Below the pieces are notes generated by a model that was given only the letters and a program-made list of their open reading frames with translations, was not told where the DNA came from and ran no database searches. From Phycisphaerales bacterium UBA4658 (GTDB lineage: Bacteria; Planctomycetota; Phycisphaerae; Phycisphaerales; UBA1924), in NCBI GenBank assembly GCA_002405485.1, contig DHLW01000007.1:1-21834 (forward strand): 21,834 nt of DNA, in the 5' to 3' direction. The translations under genes were made by a program, and so were the position numbers. Every line of letters starts with the position of its first letter. The stretch's first letter is position 1. Shown here piece after piece: positions 1-8,705 of the stretch.

Positions 1-3000
1 AGCGCGTACAGCAGCGTCGCCGAGTTCGGCATCGCTCGGCGTCGCTCGCGTGTTCGACTCCGTGTACACGAACTGTGCGGCAAGTTCGTCGACGTACCCG
101 CCCGGGTCCATCGCCCAGACGTACTCACGCTGCAGACGGCGCGACGACCAGCTCCATTCGCCGGCACTCGACGCTGGGAGCGTGCAGGACGAACCGGTGT
201 CCTGCGGCCGCCCGTCGCCATGGACCTCGTACGCGCGACGCGGCAGGCCGGGCTTGCCCGCTGCCCCCGCCGCTCGAACCGGCACCCCCGTCCACCCCAC
301 CTCCTGCACCACACGCACGCCGTCGGAGTACAGGTCCGTGATCGAGAGCGTTGCGTTCTCCAGCGGCGTCCCGGCCGCGCTCTCGGGTCGCTGCACCCGC
401 ACCAGCCGGCCGAGCGCGTCGTAGGTGTAGTGCGCGACGAGATGCTCGATCGCACCGATGCTGACGATGGTCCCGGTCGCGTTGACGGTAACGTCCGCCG
501 CCCGACGCACCTGCACAAGGCGGCCGAATGCGTCGTGCTCATACAGCAGCCGGCCGTCGTAGCGGATCCGACCGGTGCGGTCGTACGACCAGGCGACCTC
601 GGTGGCCTGGGGGTCGCTGCCGTCAGGGAAGGTCCTTGATTCGACGGCGGATGCGATCTGATTCCGCTGGTCTGTTCGATGGAAGAGCCCGACGTGATGC
701 GACGGCTCGTCGGGCAGTGCGTTCGCAGGGAAGAACGCCGTGGATCGGCCGCCGACGTGGGCGGCGAAGATATCGACTGGGTTGGTGGTGCCTTGATTGA
801 CGGTTCCGCGCCAGTTGCCGAGGTCATCCAGTCGCCAGGACTGCTCGGCGCGATCGACGTCGGTCGCGATGGTCCACGGTCCGTTGCTGCCTGTTGCGAC
901 GACTTTGCCAACGCTGGCCTTGGTGAGGCGGTTGTGGCCGTCGTACTCAAACAGCATGGAGCGCAGCGATGCACCGCTGGAATCGGTGCCAGCGTTGGTC
1001 GGTCGCTGCGAGACCATGATGCCGGCGATGTCGCCGAATCGGTTGTACTGATACTCGCGGCTGGCCTGCACGCTCTGAGACGAGCCGCCGCGGGAATAGG
1101 AGAGCACTCGCGTGCGTCCAAACCGATCAAGGCCGGTCAGTCCCGGTCCGCCGAGTGGATCAGCGACAGACTGGACCACGGCGTGCTCCGTCGGCTGGGT
1201 GGCCGATGGGCCCATGATGATGCCGGTGCGCATGGACGAACCGGCATAGGAGTAGGCAATGATCGGAGTCGCGGCGTTTGCCGGGATGGAGCTGCCGGGC
1301 GTGAGGCCCACACTGGTTTCGATGGTGCGTGGGCGATGGAGCGCGTTGTCGAGCCAAGCGGCTGCGGAACTCGCGGTGTATTCGCCGCCATAATCGATCG
1401 ACACCACTCGGCGGTGCGCGAAGGCGAGACCATCGCTGCCGGCGGCCCAAGGAAGGACCATGTGCTTCAGTCGAGGGACGATCGGAGTGACGCTGGGGCC
1501 GGTCGGAGGATCGAGCGCGCCGGCGGCATACTCCCACTCATAGTGGAGCGCGTTGACGTTGGATGGCGAGACTCCGCCGTGCGCGAGTCGCTCGGACTTG
1601 AGATTGCCGAACGAGTCATGTGAGAAGACGCTGGAAGCGACGGTATAGAAGCAGTTGGCTGAGCGGTCGCGTGCCTCTGCGGTAGCCAGGATCAACCGAT
1701 CGAGCGTGTCATAGCGATAGGTCAGCCGCTCGATGGCATCGGCCACATCGACACCACCGGAGACGACGCGTGCGCCGATGCGGCGCCCAAGATGGTCATG
1801 TTCGAAGACGATCCTTGACACCGGTTCGCCAGGCAAGTCGGTGTGTGCAAGGTCGGTTCGGGAGTGGACAAGGCCGTCGAGCGTGTACTCGAAACGGATA
1901 TCGAGCCCGCCGTTGGCCGCGGTGTTCCAACTGTTTGCACACGGGCCGGTTCCGAACCAGCAGTTCAGGAACTCGAAGATGTCGGTGACGGTGATTCCGT
2001 TGATGCCGTCGAAGTCGGCGGTGGGTAGGCCTGCAAACCAGGCGTTCAGAAAGTCGAAGATGTCGGTGACGTTGACCTGTCCATCGGCGTTGACGTCGGC
2101 ACGAAGCTCACCGGACACCGTCTGGCAGCTGCATCCGCCTACGGGGAAGCGGATGCCGATGAGGAGGTCGTAGTCTTGGGTGATCGGCGCACCTGGGGAG
2201 TCTGGATCGATGACGTTTGCACTTAGCCCGGCACTGTCGCCATACACCAGTTCAGTGATCTGAATCGAGGTATCCGACGGAAACGCGGCGAAGTTCACCA
2301 GATCAGAGCCCGCCGAATGTTCGGGCCGCACAGCGGCGATCTTGACGAGTTTTCCACTCTTGTACTGATAGGCGGTCTCGATCGGACTGCCGCCCCCCGC
2401 AGGCTCCACCCGTTCAAGCACGATGCGATTCAGATTGTCGTAGAACTTCCGCGTAAGCGTGCCATTCGTCGCTCGCGTTGCGCTGACGCGGCTGGACTCG
2501 TCATACTCGGTCGTGGTGATCAAGGCATGTGCGGGCACACCAGGCGATGTGTTCCAACCGGTGCCGACCCAGGTCGGGGGACTCGAGAAGGGGCTGCCGG
2601 CTTCCGAAGGCAGCCTGGGCAGGTCGCCGCTCGGGCTGAAGAAGGCATCAGATGCAGAAGAGCCGAAGCCAGCTCCGATGCTGGCATTCGCGATGGGGCG
2701 TCCGGACTGGTCGAACCAGGTGATCGTGTCCGTGCGGACGGCGTTCGCAGCGGTCGAGCCCACTTCAAGGCGGTCGTTCTGGTCGACGAGCGTCCGAACA
2801 AATCGAGAGGTGCGTTCGGGGTGGCCGAACACGGAGTACGCGATCTCGGTCCGTTCGACTTCATAGGTGCTGAGTGCGGGAGCGCCGACGATCTCGCCGC
2901 GCATCGTGGACGACGCAACTTGCCGCCCGAGGGCGTCAAAGGTCGTGCGTTCCCAGTGTCCGGACGGAGAGATGCGCACAAGCACTCGTCCGGCGTGGTC

Positions 3001-6000
3001 GTAGTACGTGCGTGTGGCCGTGAACTGGTGTGAGCCCGCACCCGAGGAGTTCTGGACGTCGTACTCGCGCTCCTCCTCAACCTGTCCCCGGCTGTTGTAA
3101 ATCGTCTCTGTGAGCCGCGCAGGACCCTCTGCCAGAATCATGGCCGCGGTCGGATCGCCGAGTCGATACACGTCACGCACGCGGGGGTTGACGTTGGCGG
3201 CATCGGTGCGGCTGGTCTTGCCGCGCAGCGCTTCCGCCTGCGCTGGCGCGAAGGTTGCTCGGAATCTCGCTCGATCTTGATGGTCGTACCATGTGTACTC
3301 GGCACGAAGGAGTCTGCCGGTGTTCGCGGCCGCGATCATCGCCTCGCCACCGGTGCCATCACTCTCTCGCGGTTCGGGCCTGACTGCCCCCGCAGGCGTG
3401 GAGCCCGCGACGGCGTGACCGTACACCTCGATCACCGATCGACGGTTCCGCCGATCGTACCCATAGGCCTCCTCCCAGCCGGTGGTATTCGACAGCATGG
3501 GCGCGTCGCCGCGCGAGAGAAAATCAGTGTCACTGCATGTGACTTTGTTTCGAAAACGGCGCGTCAGGACGACCTGATGGATGTTGTTGATGCCGGTGCC
3601 ATGAAAGTGCCGGGCGATCAGGCACATGTTGTCGATGTTTGTACCCCCACTGTTCTGCCAGCACTCCGATCTGTCACGGGTGCCCTTGTACTCGGCAATG
3701 GTCTGCCCGAGTGGGTTCGTGACGGATCGGTAGAGATTTCCAGATGGGGACATTCGCCGTGCGACAAGCCCGAAGTCGGTGTAAAGGTCGGCTCGCTCCA
3801 GCACCTCCGTCCTCACAGCGTGTGAACCGGCAACCGGATCGGTGATCGAGCGATCCAGTCCGATCGTCCGCGCACCAACAATGCGCCCCTGGTCGTCATA
3901 CTCCGGACGAAGCTCGGCGAGCACGCGCGCAGGAAGCGCGATCAGCGTTGGAGCTGACAGGCCCCGAGCATCAAGCGGATCAGGCGGATTGGTCGCGGGC
4001 GGCGCATTGGGCGGCTCAAAGTTCACCTCTTCGCTTGCACCGAGGCTCCACGCAGGGAAGCTTGGCACACCGCCAACCACTTCAAACTCGTTCCATTCAA
4101 CACTCCACGTTCGCACGGGGTCCCCGTCTCGCGTAGCAAGCAACTGCCCGGCCTGACTCGGGCGCCCGCGAATGGTCCCACTCGGCTCGGTAGTCGTTGG
4201 GGGTGTACGCCAGCACCTCACCTCGGCATAGATCGTCACCAACTGGCAGTTGCCGAACTGCTCGGTGTTAGTGACCATCTCAGGAGAACGGACGATGTTG
4301 AAGTCGAATCGATCGCCGGGCTTACCCACGACCCTGAGGCGACCTTCGGTCGTGTAGCCAAAGCCTGTCGTGAGGTTGAGCGGCGGCATCAGATGCGCCA
4401 GATGCGTTGGCACGCGACGCCGTGCGAAGTTCGCCGAGACGGCATTGACTTGGCCGCGGAGCACGTCCTCGGTCGGAAGACCGAGCGGGCCCCACAACTC
4501 ACCGGCACTGACCATTGCGTCTGCGTCACGGATCTCGGCGATGCGACGGCCCTTGTCACCATATACGAACACATCGACGAAGACTGTTGCACCAGACAGG
4601 CTTGACACCGGATCGGCTCGCAGATTGCCCTCAGGCGCTGCGTGCAAGCCATACGCGCGAGCGATCTGCAAACCCTCCTCGCTGAAGTAGTTTGCCTCGA
4701 ATGGCTTCAGCCCTTCCGTGTCACCCGGATAGGTCTTTGCCGGCTCCTGAGAGATGACGATCGTCTTGACCCTCTTCTCTGATGCGTCGTGGTACGTCAC
4801 ATGTCGAAATGTTCGCTGCGACGGGCTTTCTACACCCTGGGCATCGAGCACAAAGCGTGTTTCGCCGATCACCTCGGTCGTGCCCGGCTTGTAATCGATC
4901 TCTCGCAGTTTACGAGCAGGACCCTCGCGTCGTGCACCTTCCACGATACTGACGCTCTTGATGAACGGAGTCTCGACGTTGTTCAGGCGCACATAGTCGT
5001 AACGCGTCACGAGCCCGTGGTCATGCGAGATGCACGCGCCGCTCTGGCTGCCGTCGCAGAGGACCATGCAGCCGTCCATGCTGCCGCCGGCATTCTGCAG
5101 GTCCTGTGCGAGCCCGACACCCCAGCCGAGTGACCGGTGTTCGACCAGATTGAGGCCGACCAGCACGTCCACAGTCGCTCCGTCGGAACGCGGCTCCGGC
5201 CTGGTGATCTCCTTGTAGACGAACTGCTCACTCGCGCCGATCGCGGCCGCGCCCCCGTGTTCATAATCCCACTGCCGTTCGTAGAGCATGAAGCCTGCGG
5301 CATTGATGCCGACAAGTTGACGCTGATGCGGACGGGGAGCGTCCACATGACTGCCGCTCCAGGTGTGCACCAGATGGCGCACCATGTAGGGGACACGCTC
5401 ACCACTGGAGTCTCTGGCTGATGCGCCATCATGCCGATCGACCATCGTGATGAACATTGGCTGATCGAGAGGCGTAGCCCCGACGAGCGACTCGTCCGGC
5501 CGTAGAGTGCCTGTCGAGAACTCGTCTTCATCCGTCGCAAGTCGGAACCACGAGAATGGAAAGAGCGTGTAGCAGTCCGGCAGATCCTGCAGGTATGCGG
5601 CGCCAGGACTCGCTCCGTTCACGTTCCGCGGCGTCACATGGAAGTACAGCAGGTCGTACACCCCGTCAGCGATCCCGCCTTCGTTGATGCGCACACGCCC
5701 CACTCGACCATCCACCCACCGCACATTGAGGCGCTCGCGTTCGACTTGTGACACAACGCAGTTCGTGACCAGTTGCGTGAGCCAAGGACTACTGAGCAGA
5801 TTCTGCGGCCGCGCGACACCACTTGTGGCGTCCGCGATCGCATGCCAGTCGTAGGTGATGTCAGCATCGTCCGTGTAGCTCAGACGGGCATGCTCCGGCT
5901 CAAAGAGCCGATTCGTGCTGTCCCATCCGCGATTGTGTGCAATCCGGCGTATGCGCTCGCCACGCAGGATGTGCTTGAGCTTCGGCGTGATGGCCGGATC

Positions 6001-8418
6001 GCCGATCTGCGAGTACACCGGGTCCAGCAGAGTCAGCGCATCGAAGCAGGCAACCGTCGATGCACCTGGCTCGCACGTGAGGCCGCGCCCGAGCATTCGC
6101 ACGCCTTCGTCATCCTGATTGTGATACAGGTATGCAGTAAGCGTTCGTCTCGGGTCGGCCTCGGGATCGCTCTGAAGCCTCTCTGTCGTCTCAACACGCA
6201 ACAGCGCCGGCACATCGCGCCTTGGAACTCTCTCGCGCAACGGCTCAACAGGCTGCACCCCATCTCTCAGCAGTATCGGCCACACCGCCGACGCATGCTC
6301 ACCGGTACGAGCAGGAGTGCCGCAGTAGAAGATCCCCGGAATGTTCGATGCCTCACGTCCGAATCTCGTCACTTCCAGCGGCCCTTGGGCCTCGATCACC
6401 GGAACCGGTGAGAACTGGGAAGGGCTCTGGCCATCTGGCACAAGGACATCCTCGCAACTCCCATTCTTGTACACGCCATGTTGCGGTCGGCAGATCGTCA
6501 GAGGTCGAAAGGTCTCGTCATAGGTGTATCGGATCCGATAGGTCCAGTTCGAGGGCACATCCCAGCTCAGATGCTCCCTGATCTTGTCTTCAGTCCAATC
6601 AGGTCGATCATGCGGCTCGAACGAGTCGTAGCCAACGAACGTGCCGCTGTCGACGTCACCATCACCCACGAATGCCTCAGCCGGCAATGTCCATTGATCC
6701 TCAGCGGGTTCACCCGTCGTCCAAGCGGGTGTGCCGTTGTACACGTAGATCGCATGCAGCATGTTCTGCTTGAAGAGGCCCGAGTACCTGTCCTTGGTCG
6801 TTCGAAGGACGGGCCAATACCGGGCCGCGATCGCCGAATGCTCCTGAACGAGTGCTTCGGGGGGCTCGATCGGCGGACAGAGCCTGGCGGACTGATCGAT
6901 CCCTTGATCATCCCACGCATCGGGCGCCCAGTCGCGAAACGACCGATGCACGTACACAATCGTCCAGTCAGGCTCGGATACCGGCCTGCCGGCTCGCACC
7001 AGCTTGACCGTTCTGATCTGCCCCTTCTCCGTGCAGGTGCTGGCACACGGAACACAGCCGGGCGGAACGGGCGCTTGAGGAACTGCGAACGTCCGGCAAT
7101 GGCCGTGATCTATAATCGCAACGTTTCCGAACCGGTCATCGATCCTTTTCAGGAACGCCGTGTACGGCACTCCAAGTCCGCCATTCACACCGTCGGCCAC
7201 GCCGTCACCAGGGTCATCGACGACTTGCACCACACGATTGCCGCCCGGCACAGACACCACCATGGGCGACTCGTGCGCGGACTTGCCGTTGATCAGCGTC
7301 GCCATGTCCTCCTCGACGTTGATGGCGAATGTGTACGTCACAGCCCCGCCGAACAGCCGTACCTTGACGGTGCGTGGATGCACGGTCCAGGCCCACCGAT
7401 CCGGATTCCCATTGCTCCCCGGCACGTGCTCGCCGCTCGCCGACGGATCGTCGACACCGCCCCACTCAAGCACGGCGTCAAACCACGCTGGGGCGGCATA
7501 GGTGCCGGTCACGATGTTCTGCGTGAAGGGAATGCTCGTATGCGCGTCAAGGATCAGGTAACACCGCCTCGGCAACGACGGTTCATGCATCACATAGTGC
7601 GCATCGAAGAGCAGGATCGGATTCTCCGACAGCATCCAACCAGTGCCGGCCCAGTCCCAATGTCTGGACAGCGCGTGGGAGGCATTGCCGCGGCCACCCT
7701 GAATCGGCGCCTCTACGCCACCGCGATCTTTCCCCACTGACCCATCGGAGTTGCCGCCATACGTTCGTATCAGTCGAAACGTCGATCTTCCCAGCGGTAG
7801 CTCAAGATCCACCTCCCGAATGAGCGGCTGACCGGTCATGGCATCGACAACACCGGCCACCGTCTTTCTATCAGCAAGAAACAAGGGCCGATGAACGAGA
7901 TCGCCCGGCTCGCTGGCCATCGGCGCGCTGCTTGCGAACACGTTCTGGCTCAGAGGCGGATAGTTCGTCGTCTGCGGAATGTCAGACACATCCAGATTGA
8001 GCGGGAAACCGCGGTCAGGACGAGTAGGCGTCGGCCGGGTCGCAGCCGCTACAACCCTCCATGGATTGACCTCGTTGATCCGCCAGCAGTTGGAGCCACT
8101 CGCACACGGCGGATCGGCCCCAGGCGGCTGGGTCGGAGCCGTTGACGGCGACAGACTCAAACCCAGAATCGGGAAAGATCCGCCATGTGCGGCATCCGGA
8201 GCAAACCAGGACGTGTGCCATCCGGCAAGCCCGGATGGCACCATGAGCGTTGTGTGCGGATCAAACAGAAGCGGGAGGTGGAATGCACCATTCCGGCACT
8301 CAAGCGATGGCACTGGGCACACAGGCTGCGCCACTCCGGCAGCAGGCAACATGCACACTCCGCCCACAGCCACACTCCATGTCGTTGCCAACACCGTCCG
8401 GCGGTTCCACGCTGCCAT
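1..8418 (-). CDS. Giant exported RHS/YD-repeat protein with internal dockerin (3' end outside window)
   Basis: The frame starting at ATG 8418 stays open to position 1, giving at least 2806 residues without a stop. GAGGAG (8426-8431) lies 7 nt upstream of this ATG and decides the start. The N-terminus has a twin arginine at residues 6-7 (NRRTVLA), a hydrophobic stretch and GVAQP, so it looks like a Tat or Sec signal and the product should be exported. Around residues 215-275 (RTYGG, then SRHWDWAGTGW) it resembles the region that opens many RHS proteins. YD-type repeats follow, such as YDDQGRI, FDALGRQV, YDTLDRL, YDRTGRI, HDAFGRLV and YTYDALGRLVRV (near residue 2665), denser towards the C-terminus. 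A dockerin-like module sits at about 2107-2162. The RHS core end and any C-terminal toxin or anchor lie outside the window. RHS proteins form large beta-cocoon shells around a C-terminal cargo, or act as surface proteins. The role here is unknown. Confidence 0.9.
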   Translation of the reverse strand, partial: MAAWNRRTVLATTWSVAVGGVCMLPAAGVAQPVCPVPSLECRNGAFHLPLLFDPHTTLMVPSGLAGWHTSWFAPDAAHGGSFPILGLSLSPSTAPTQPPGADPPCASGSNCWRINEVNPWRVVAAATRPTPTRPDRGFPLNLDVSDIPQTTNYPPLSQNVFASSAPMASEPGDLVHRPLFLADRKTVAGVVDAMTGQPLIREVDLELPLGRSTFRLIRTYGGNSDGSVGKDRGGVEAPIQGGRGNASHALSRHWDWAGTGWMLSENPILLFDAHYVMHEPSLPRRCYLILDAHTSIPFTQNIVTGTYAAPAWFDAVLEWGGVDDPSASGEHVPGSNGNPDRWAWTVHPRTVKVRLFGGAVTYTFAINVEEDMATLINGKSAHESPMVVSVPGGNRVVQVVDDPGDGVADGVNGGLGVPYTAFLKRIDDRFGNVAIIDHGHCRTFAVPQAPVPPGCVPCASTCTEKGQIRTVKLVRAGRPVSEPDWTIVYVHRSFRDWAPDAWDDQGIDQSARLCPPIEPPEALVQEHSAIAARYWPVLRTTKDRYSGLFKQNMLHAIYVYNGTPAWTTGEPAEDQWTLPAEAFVGDGDVDSGTFVGYDSFEPHDRPDWTEDKIREHLSWDVPSNWTYRIRYTYDETFRPLTICRPQHGVYKNGSCEDVLVPDGQSPSQFSPVPVIEAQGPLEVTRFGREASNIPGIFYCGTPARTGEHASAVWPILLRDGVQPVEPLRERVPRRDVPALLRVETTERLQSDPEADPRRTLTAYLYHNQDDEGVRMLGRGLTCEPGASTVACFDALTLLDPVYSQIGDPAITPKLKHILRGERIRRIAHNRGWDSTNRLFEPEHARLSYTDDADITYDWHAIADATSGVARPQNLLSSPWLTQLVTNCVVSQVERERLNVRWVDGRVGRVRINEGGIADGVYDLLYFHVTPRNVNGASPGAAYLQDLPDCYTLFPFSWFRLATDEDEFSTGTLRPDESLVGATPLDQPMFITMVDRHDGASARDSSGERVPYMVRHLVHTWSGSHVDAPRPHQRQLVGINAAGFMLYERQWDYEHGGAAAIGASEQFVYKEITRPEPRSDGATVDVLVGLNLVEHRSLGWGVGLAQDLQNAGGSMDGCMVLCDGSQSGACISHDHGLVTRYDYVRLNNVETPFIKSVSIVEGARREGPARKLREIDYKPGTTEVIGETRFVLDAQGVESPSQRTFRHVTYHDASEKRVKTIVISQEPAKTYPGDTEGLKPFEANYFSEEGLQIARAYGLHAAPEGNLRADPVSSLSGATVFVDVFVYGDKGRRIAEIRDADAMVSAGELWGPLGLPTEDVLRGQVNAVSANFARRRVPTHLAHLMPPLNLTTGFGYTTEGRLRVVGKPGDRFDFNIVRSPEMVTNTEQFGNCQLVTIYAEVRCWRTPPTTTEPSGTIRGRPSQAGQLLATRDGDPVRTWSVEWNEFEVVGGVPSFPAWSLGASEEVNFEPPNAPPATNPPDPLDARGLSAPTLIALPARVLAELRPEYDDQGRIVGARTIGLDRSITDPVAGSHAVRTEVLERADLYTDFGLVARRMSPSGNLYRSVTNPLGQTIAEYKGTRDRSECWQNSGGTNIDNMCLIARHFHGTGINNIHQVVLTRRFRNKVTCSDTDFLSRGDAPMLSNTTGWEEAYGYDRRNRRSVIEVYGHAVAGSTPAGAVRPEPRESDGTGGEAMIAAANTGRLLRAEYTWYDHQDRARFRATFAPAQAEALRGKTSRTDAANVNPRVRDVYRLGDPTAAMILAEGPARLTETIYNSRGQVEEEREYDVQNSSGAGSHQFTATRTYYDHAGRVLVRISPSGHWERTTFDALGRQVASSTMRGEIVGAPALSTYEVERTEIAYSVFGHPERTSRFVRTLVDQNDRLEVGSTAANAVRTDTITWFDQSGRPIANASIGAGFGSSASDAFFSPSGDLPRLPSEAGSPFSSPPTWVGTGWNTSPGVPAHALITTTEYDESSRVSATRATNGTLTRKFYDNLNRIVLERVEPAGGGSPIETAYQYKSGKLVKIAAVRPEHSAGSDLVNFAAFPSDTSIQITELVYGDSAGLSANVIDPDSPGAPITQDYDLLIGIRFPVGGCSCQTVSGELRADVNADGQVNVTDIFDFLNAWFAGLPTADFDGINGITVTDIFEFLNCWFGTGPCANSWNTAANGGLDIRFEYTLDGLVHSRTDLAHTDLPGEPVSRIVFEHDHLGRRIGARVVSGGVDVADAIERLTYRYDTLDRLILATAEARDRSANCFYTVASSVFSHDSFGNLKSERLAHGGVSPSNVNALHYEWEYAAGALDPPTGPSVTPIVPRLKHMVLPWAAGSDGLAFAHRRVVSIDYGGEYTASSAAAWLDNALHRPRTIETSVGLTPGSSIPANAATPIIAYSYAGSSMRTGIIMGPSATQPTEHAVVQSVADPLGGPGLTGLDRFGRTRVLSYSRGGSSQSVQASREYQYNRFGDIAGIMVSQRPTNAGTDSSGASLRSMLFEYDGHNRLTKASVGKVVATGSNGPWTIATDVDRAEQSWRLDDLGNWRGTVNQGTTNPVDIFAAHVGGRSTAFFPANALPDEPSHHVGLFHRTDQRNQIASAVESRTFPDGSDPQATEVAWSYDRTGRIRYDGRLLYEHDAFGRLVQVRRAADVTVNATGTIVSIGAIEHLVAHYTYDALGRLVRVQRPESAAGTPLENATLSITDLYSDGVRVVQEVGWTGVPVRAAGAAGKPGLPRRAYEVHGDGRPQDTGSSCTLPASSAGEWSWSSRRLQREYVWAMDPGGYVDELAAQFVYTESNTRATPSDAELGDAAVRA
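1940..2112 (-). other. Dockerin-like double EF-hand module inside the RHS protein
   Basis: This segment encodes two calcium-loop-like motifs, DVNADGQVNVTD and DFDGINGITVTD. Each is followed by a near-identical helix (IFDFLNAWF and IFEFLNCWF). The layout matches the planctomycete dockerin-like domains usually found at protein C-termini. Here it is internal (residues about 2107-2162), with YD repeats on both sides and cysteines nearby (GGCSC before, GPCAN after). At DNA level the two halves are a direct repeat with an 81-bp period (1964-1990 against 2045-2071, 2 mismatches in 27). Known dockerins bind calcium and a cohesin partner, but the partner of this type is unknown. Confidence 0.75.
1964..2071. 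repeat. Two imperfect 27-bp direct repeats, 81-bp period
   Basis: Positions 1964-1990 and 2045-2071 match at 25 of 27 bases. The period of exactly 27 codons keeps the frame. They encode the two duplicated F-hands of the dockerin-like module, so this is a domain-internal duplication and not a mobile repeat. Confidence 0.85.
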
Positions 8419-8705
8419 GTTGACGCTCCTCTGTGCGGCGGACACCTTGCCACGAGGGCTTGCCGCCAGTGGCTCGCAGTGTGATGCGTCAGGCCTCACC
8501 TGTCAATGTCGCAGCACACTCTTTTATTTTGTTGTCAACATGCTCGCCTCTTGTTTTATCTCATTATTGTGTGTCTTTATGTGCACCATTTGTCAGCCCG
8601 GCTCATTTGTGTGTCCCTGCTTGCGAAAGCGCACATACCCCGCACACTTTTGTGGTTTCTTTGTCCAGCGCACACTCTGCACACTTCCTGCATGGCCTGT
8701 AGACT
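8419..8705. promoter_or_regulatory. Divergent intergenic region between the RHS gene and the secretin operon
   Basis: This is 287 bp without a convincing gene. It contains an AT-rich island (about 8519-8600) that stands out from the GC-rich surroundings. A plausible plus-strand promoter is TTGTCA (8532-8537), an 18-nt spacer and TTATCT (8556-8561), which would leave a leader of about 140 nt before the secretin. On the minus strand TTGACA occurs twice, but neither copy has a clear -10. The palindromic 9-mer GTTGTCAAC lies at 8531-8539. The individual promoter elements are weak assignments; the divergent layout is certain. Confidence 0.45.

Noticed and set aside
679..1623. 314-codon plus-strand frame
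   Set aside because: It lies antisense to the continuous RHS frame, has low-complexity composition, and no ribosome site or known motif. It is a GC-rich shadow.
6478..7740. 420-codon plus-strand frame
   Set aside because: It is antisense to the N-terminal part of the RHS protein, which has a signal, a ribosome site and family features. The plus-strand product has none.
8157..8453. 98-codon minus-strand frame starting upstream of the RHS start
   Set aside because: It is out of frame with the RHS gene and has no ribosome site, while GAGGAG is placed for ATG 8418.
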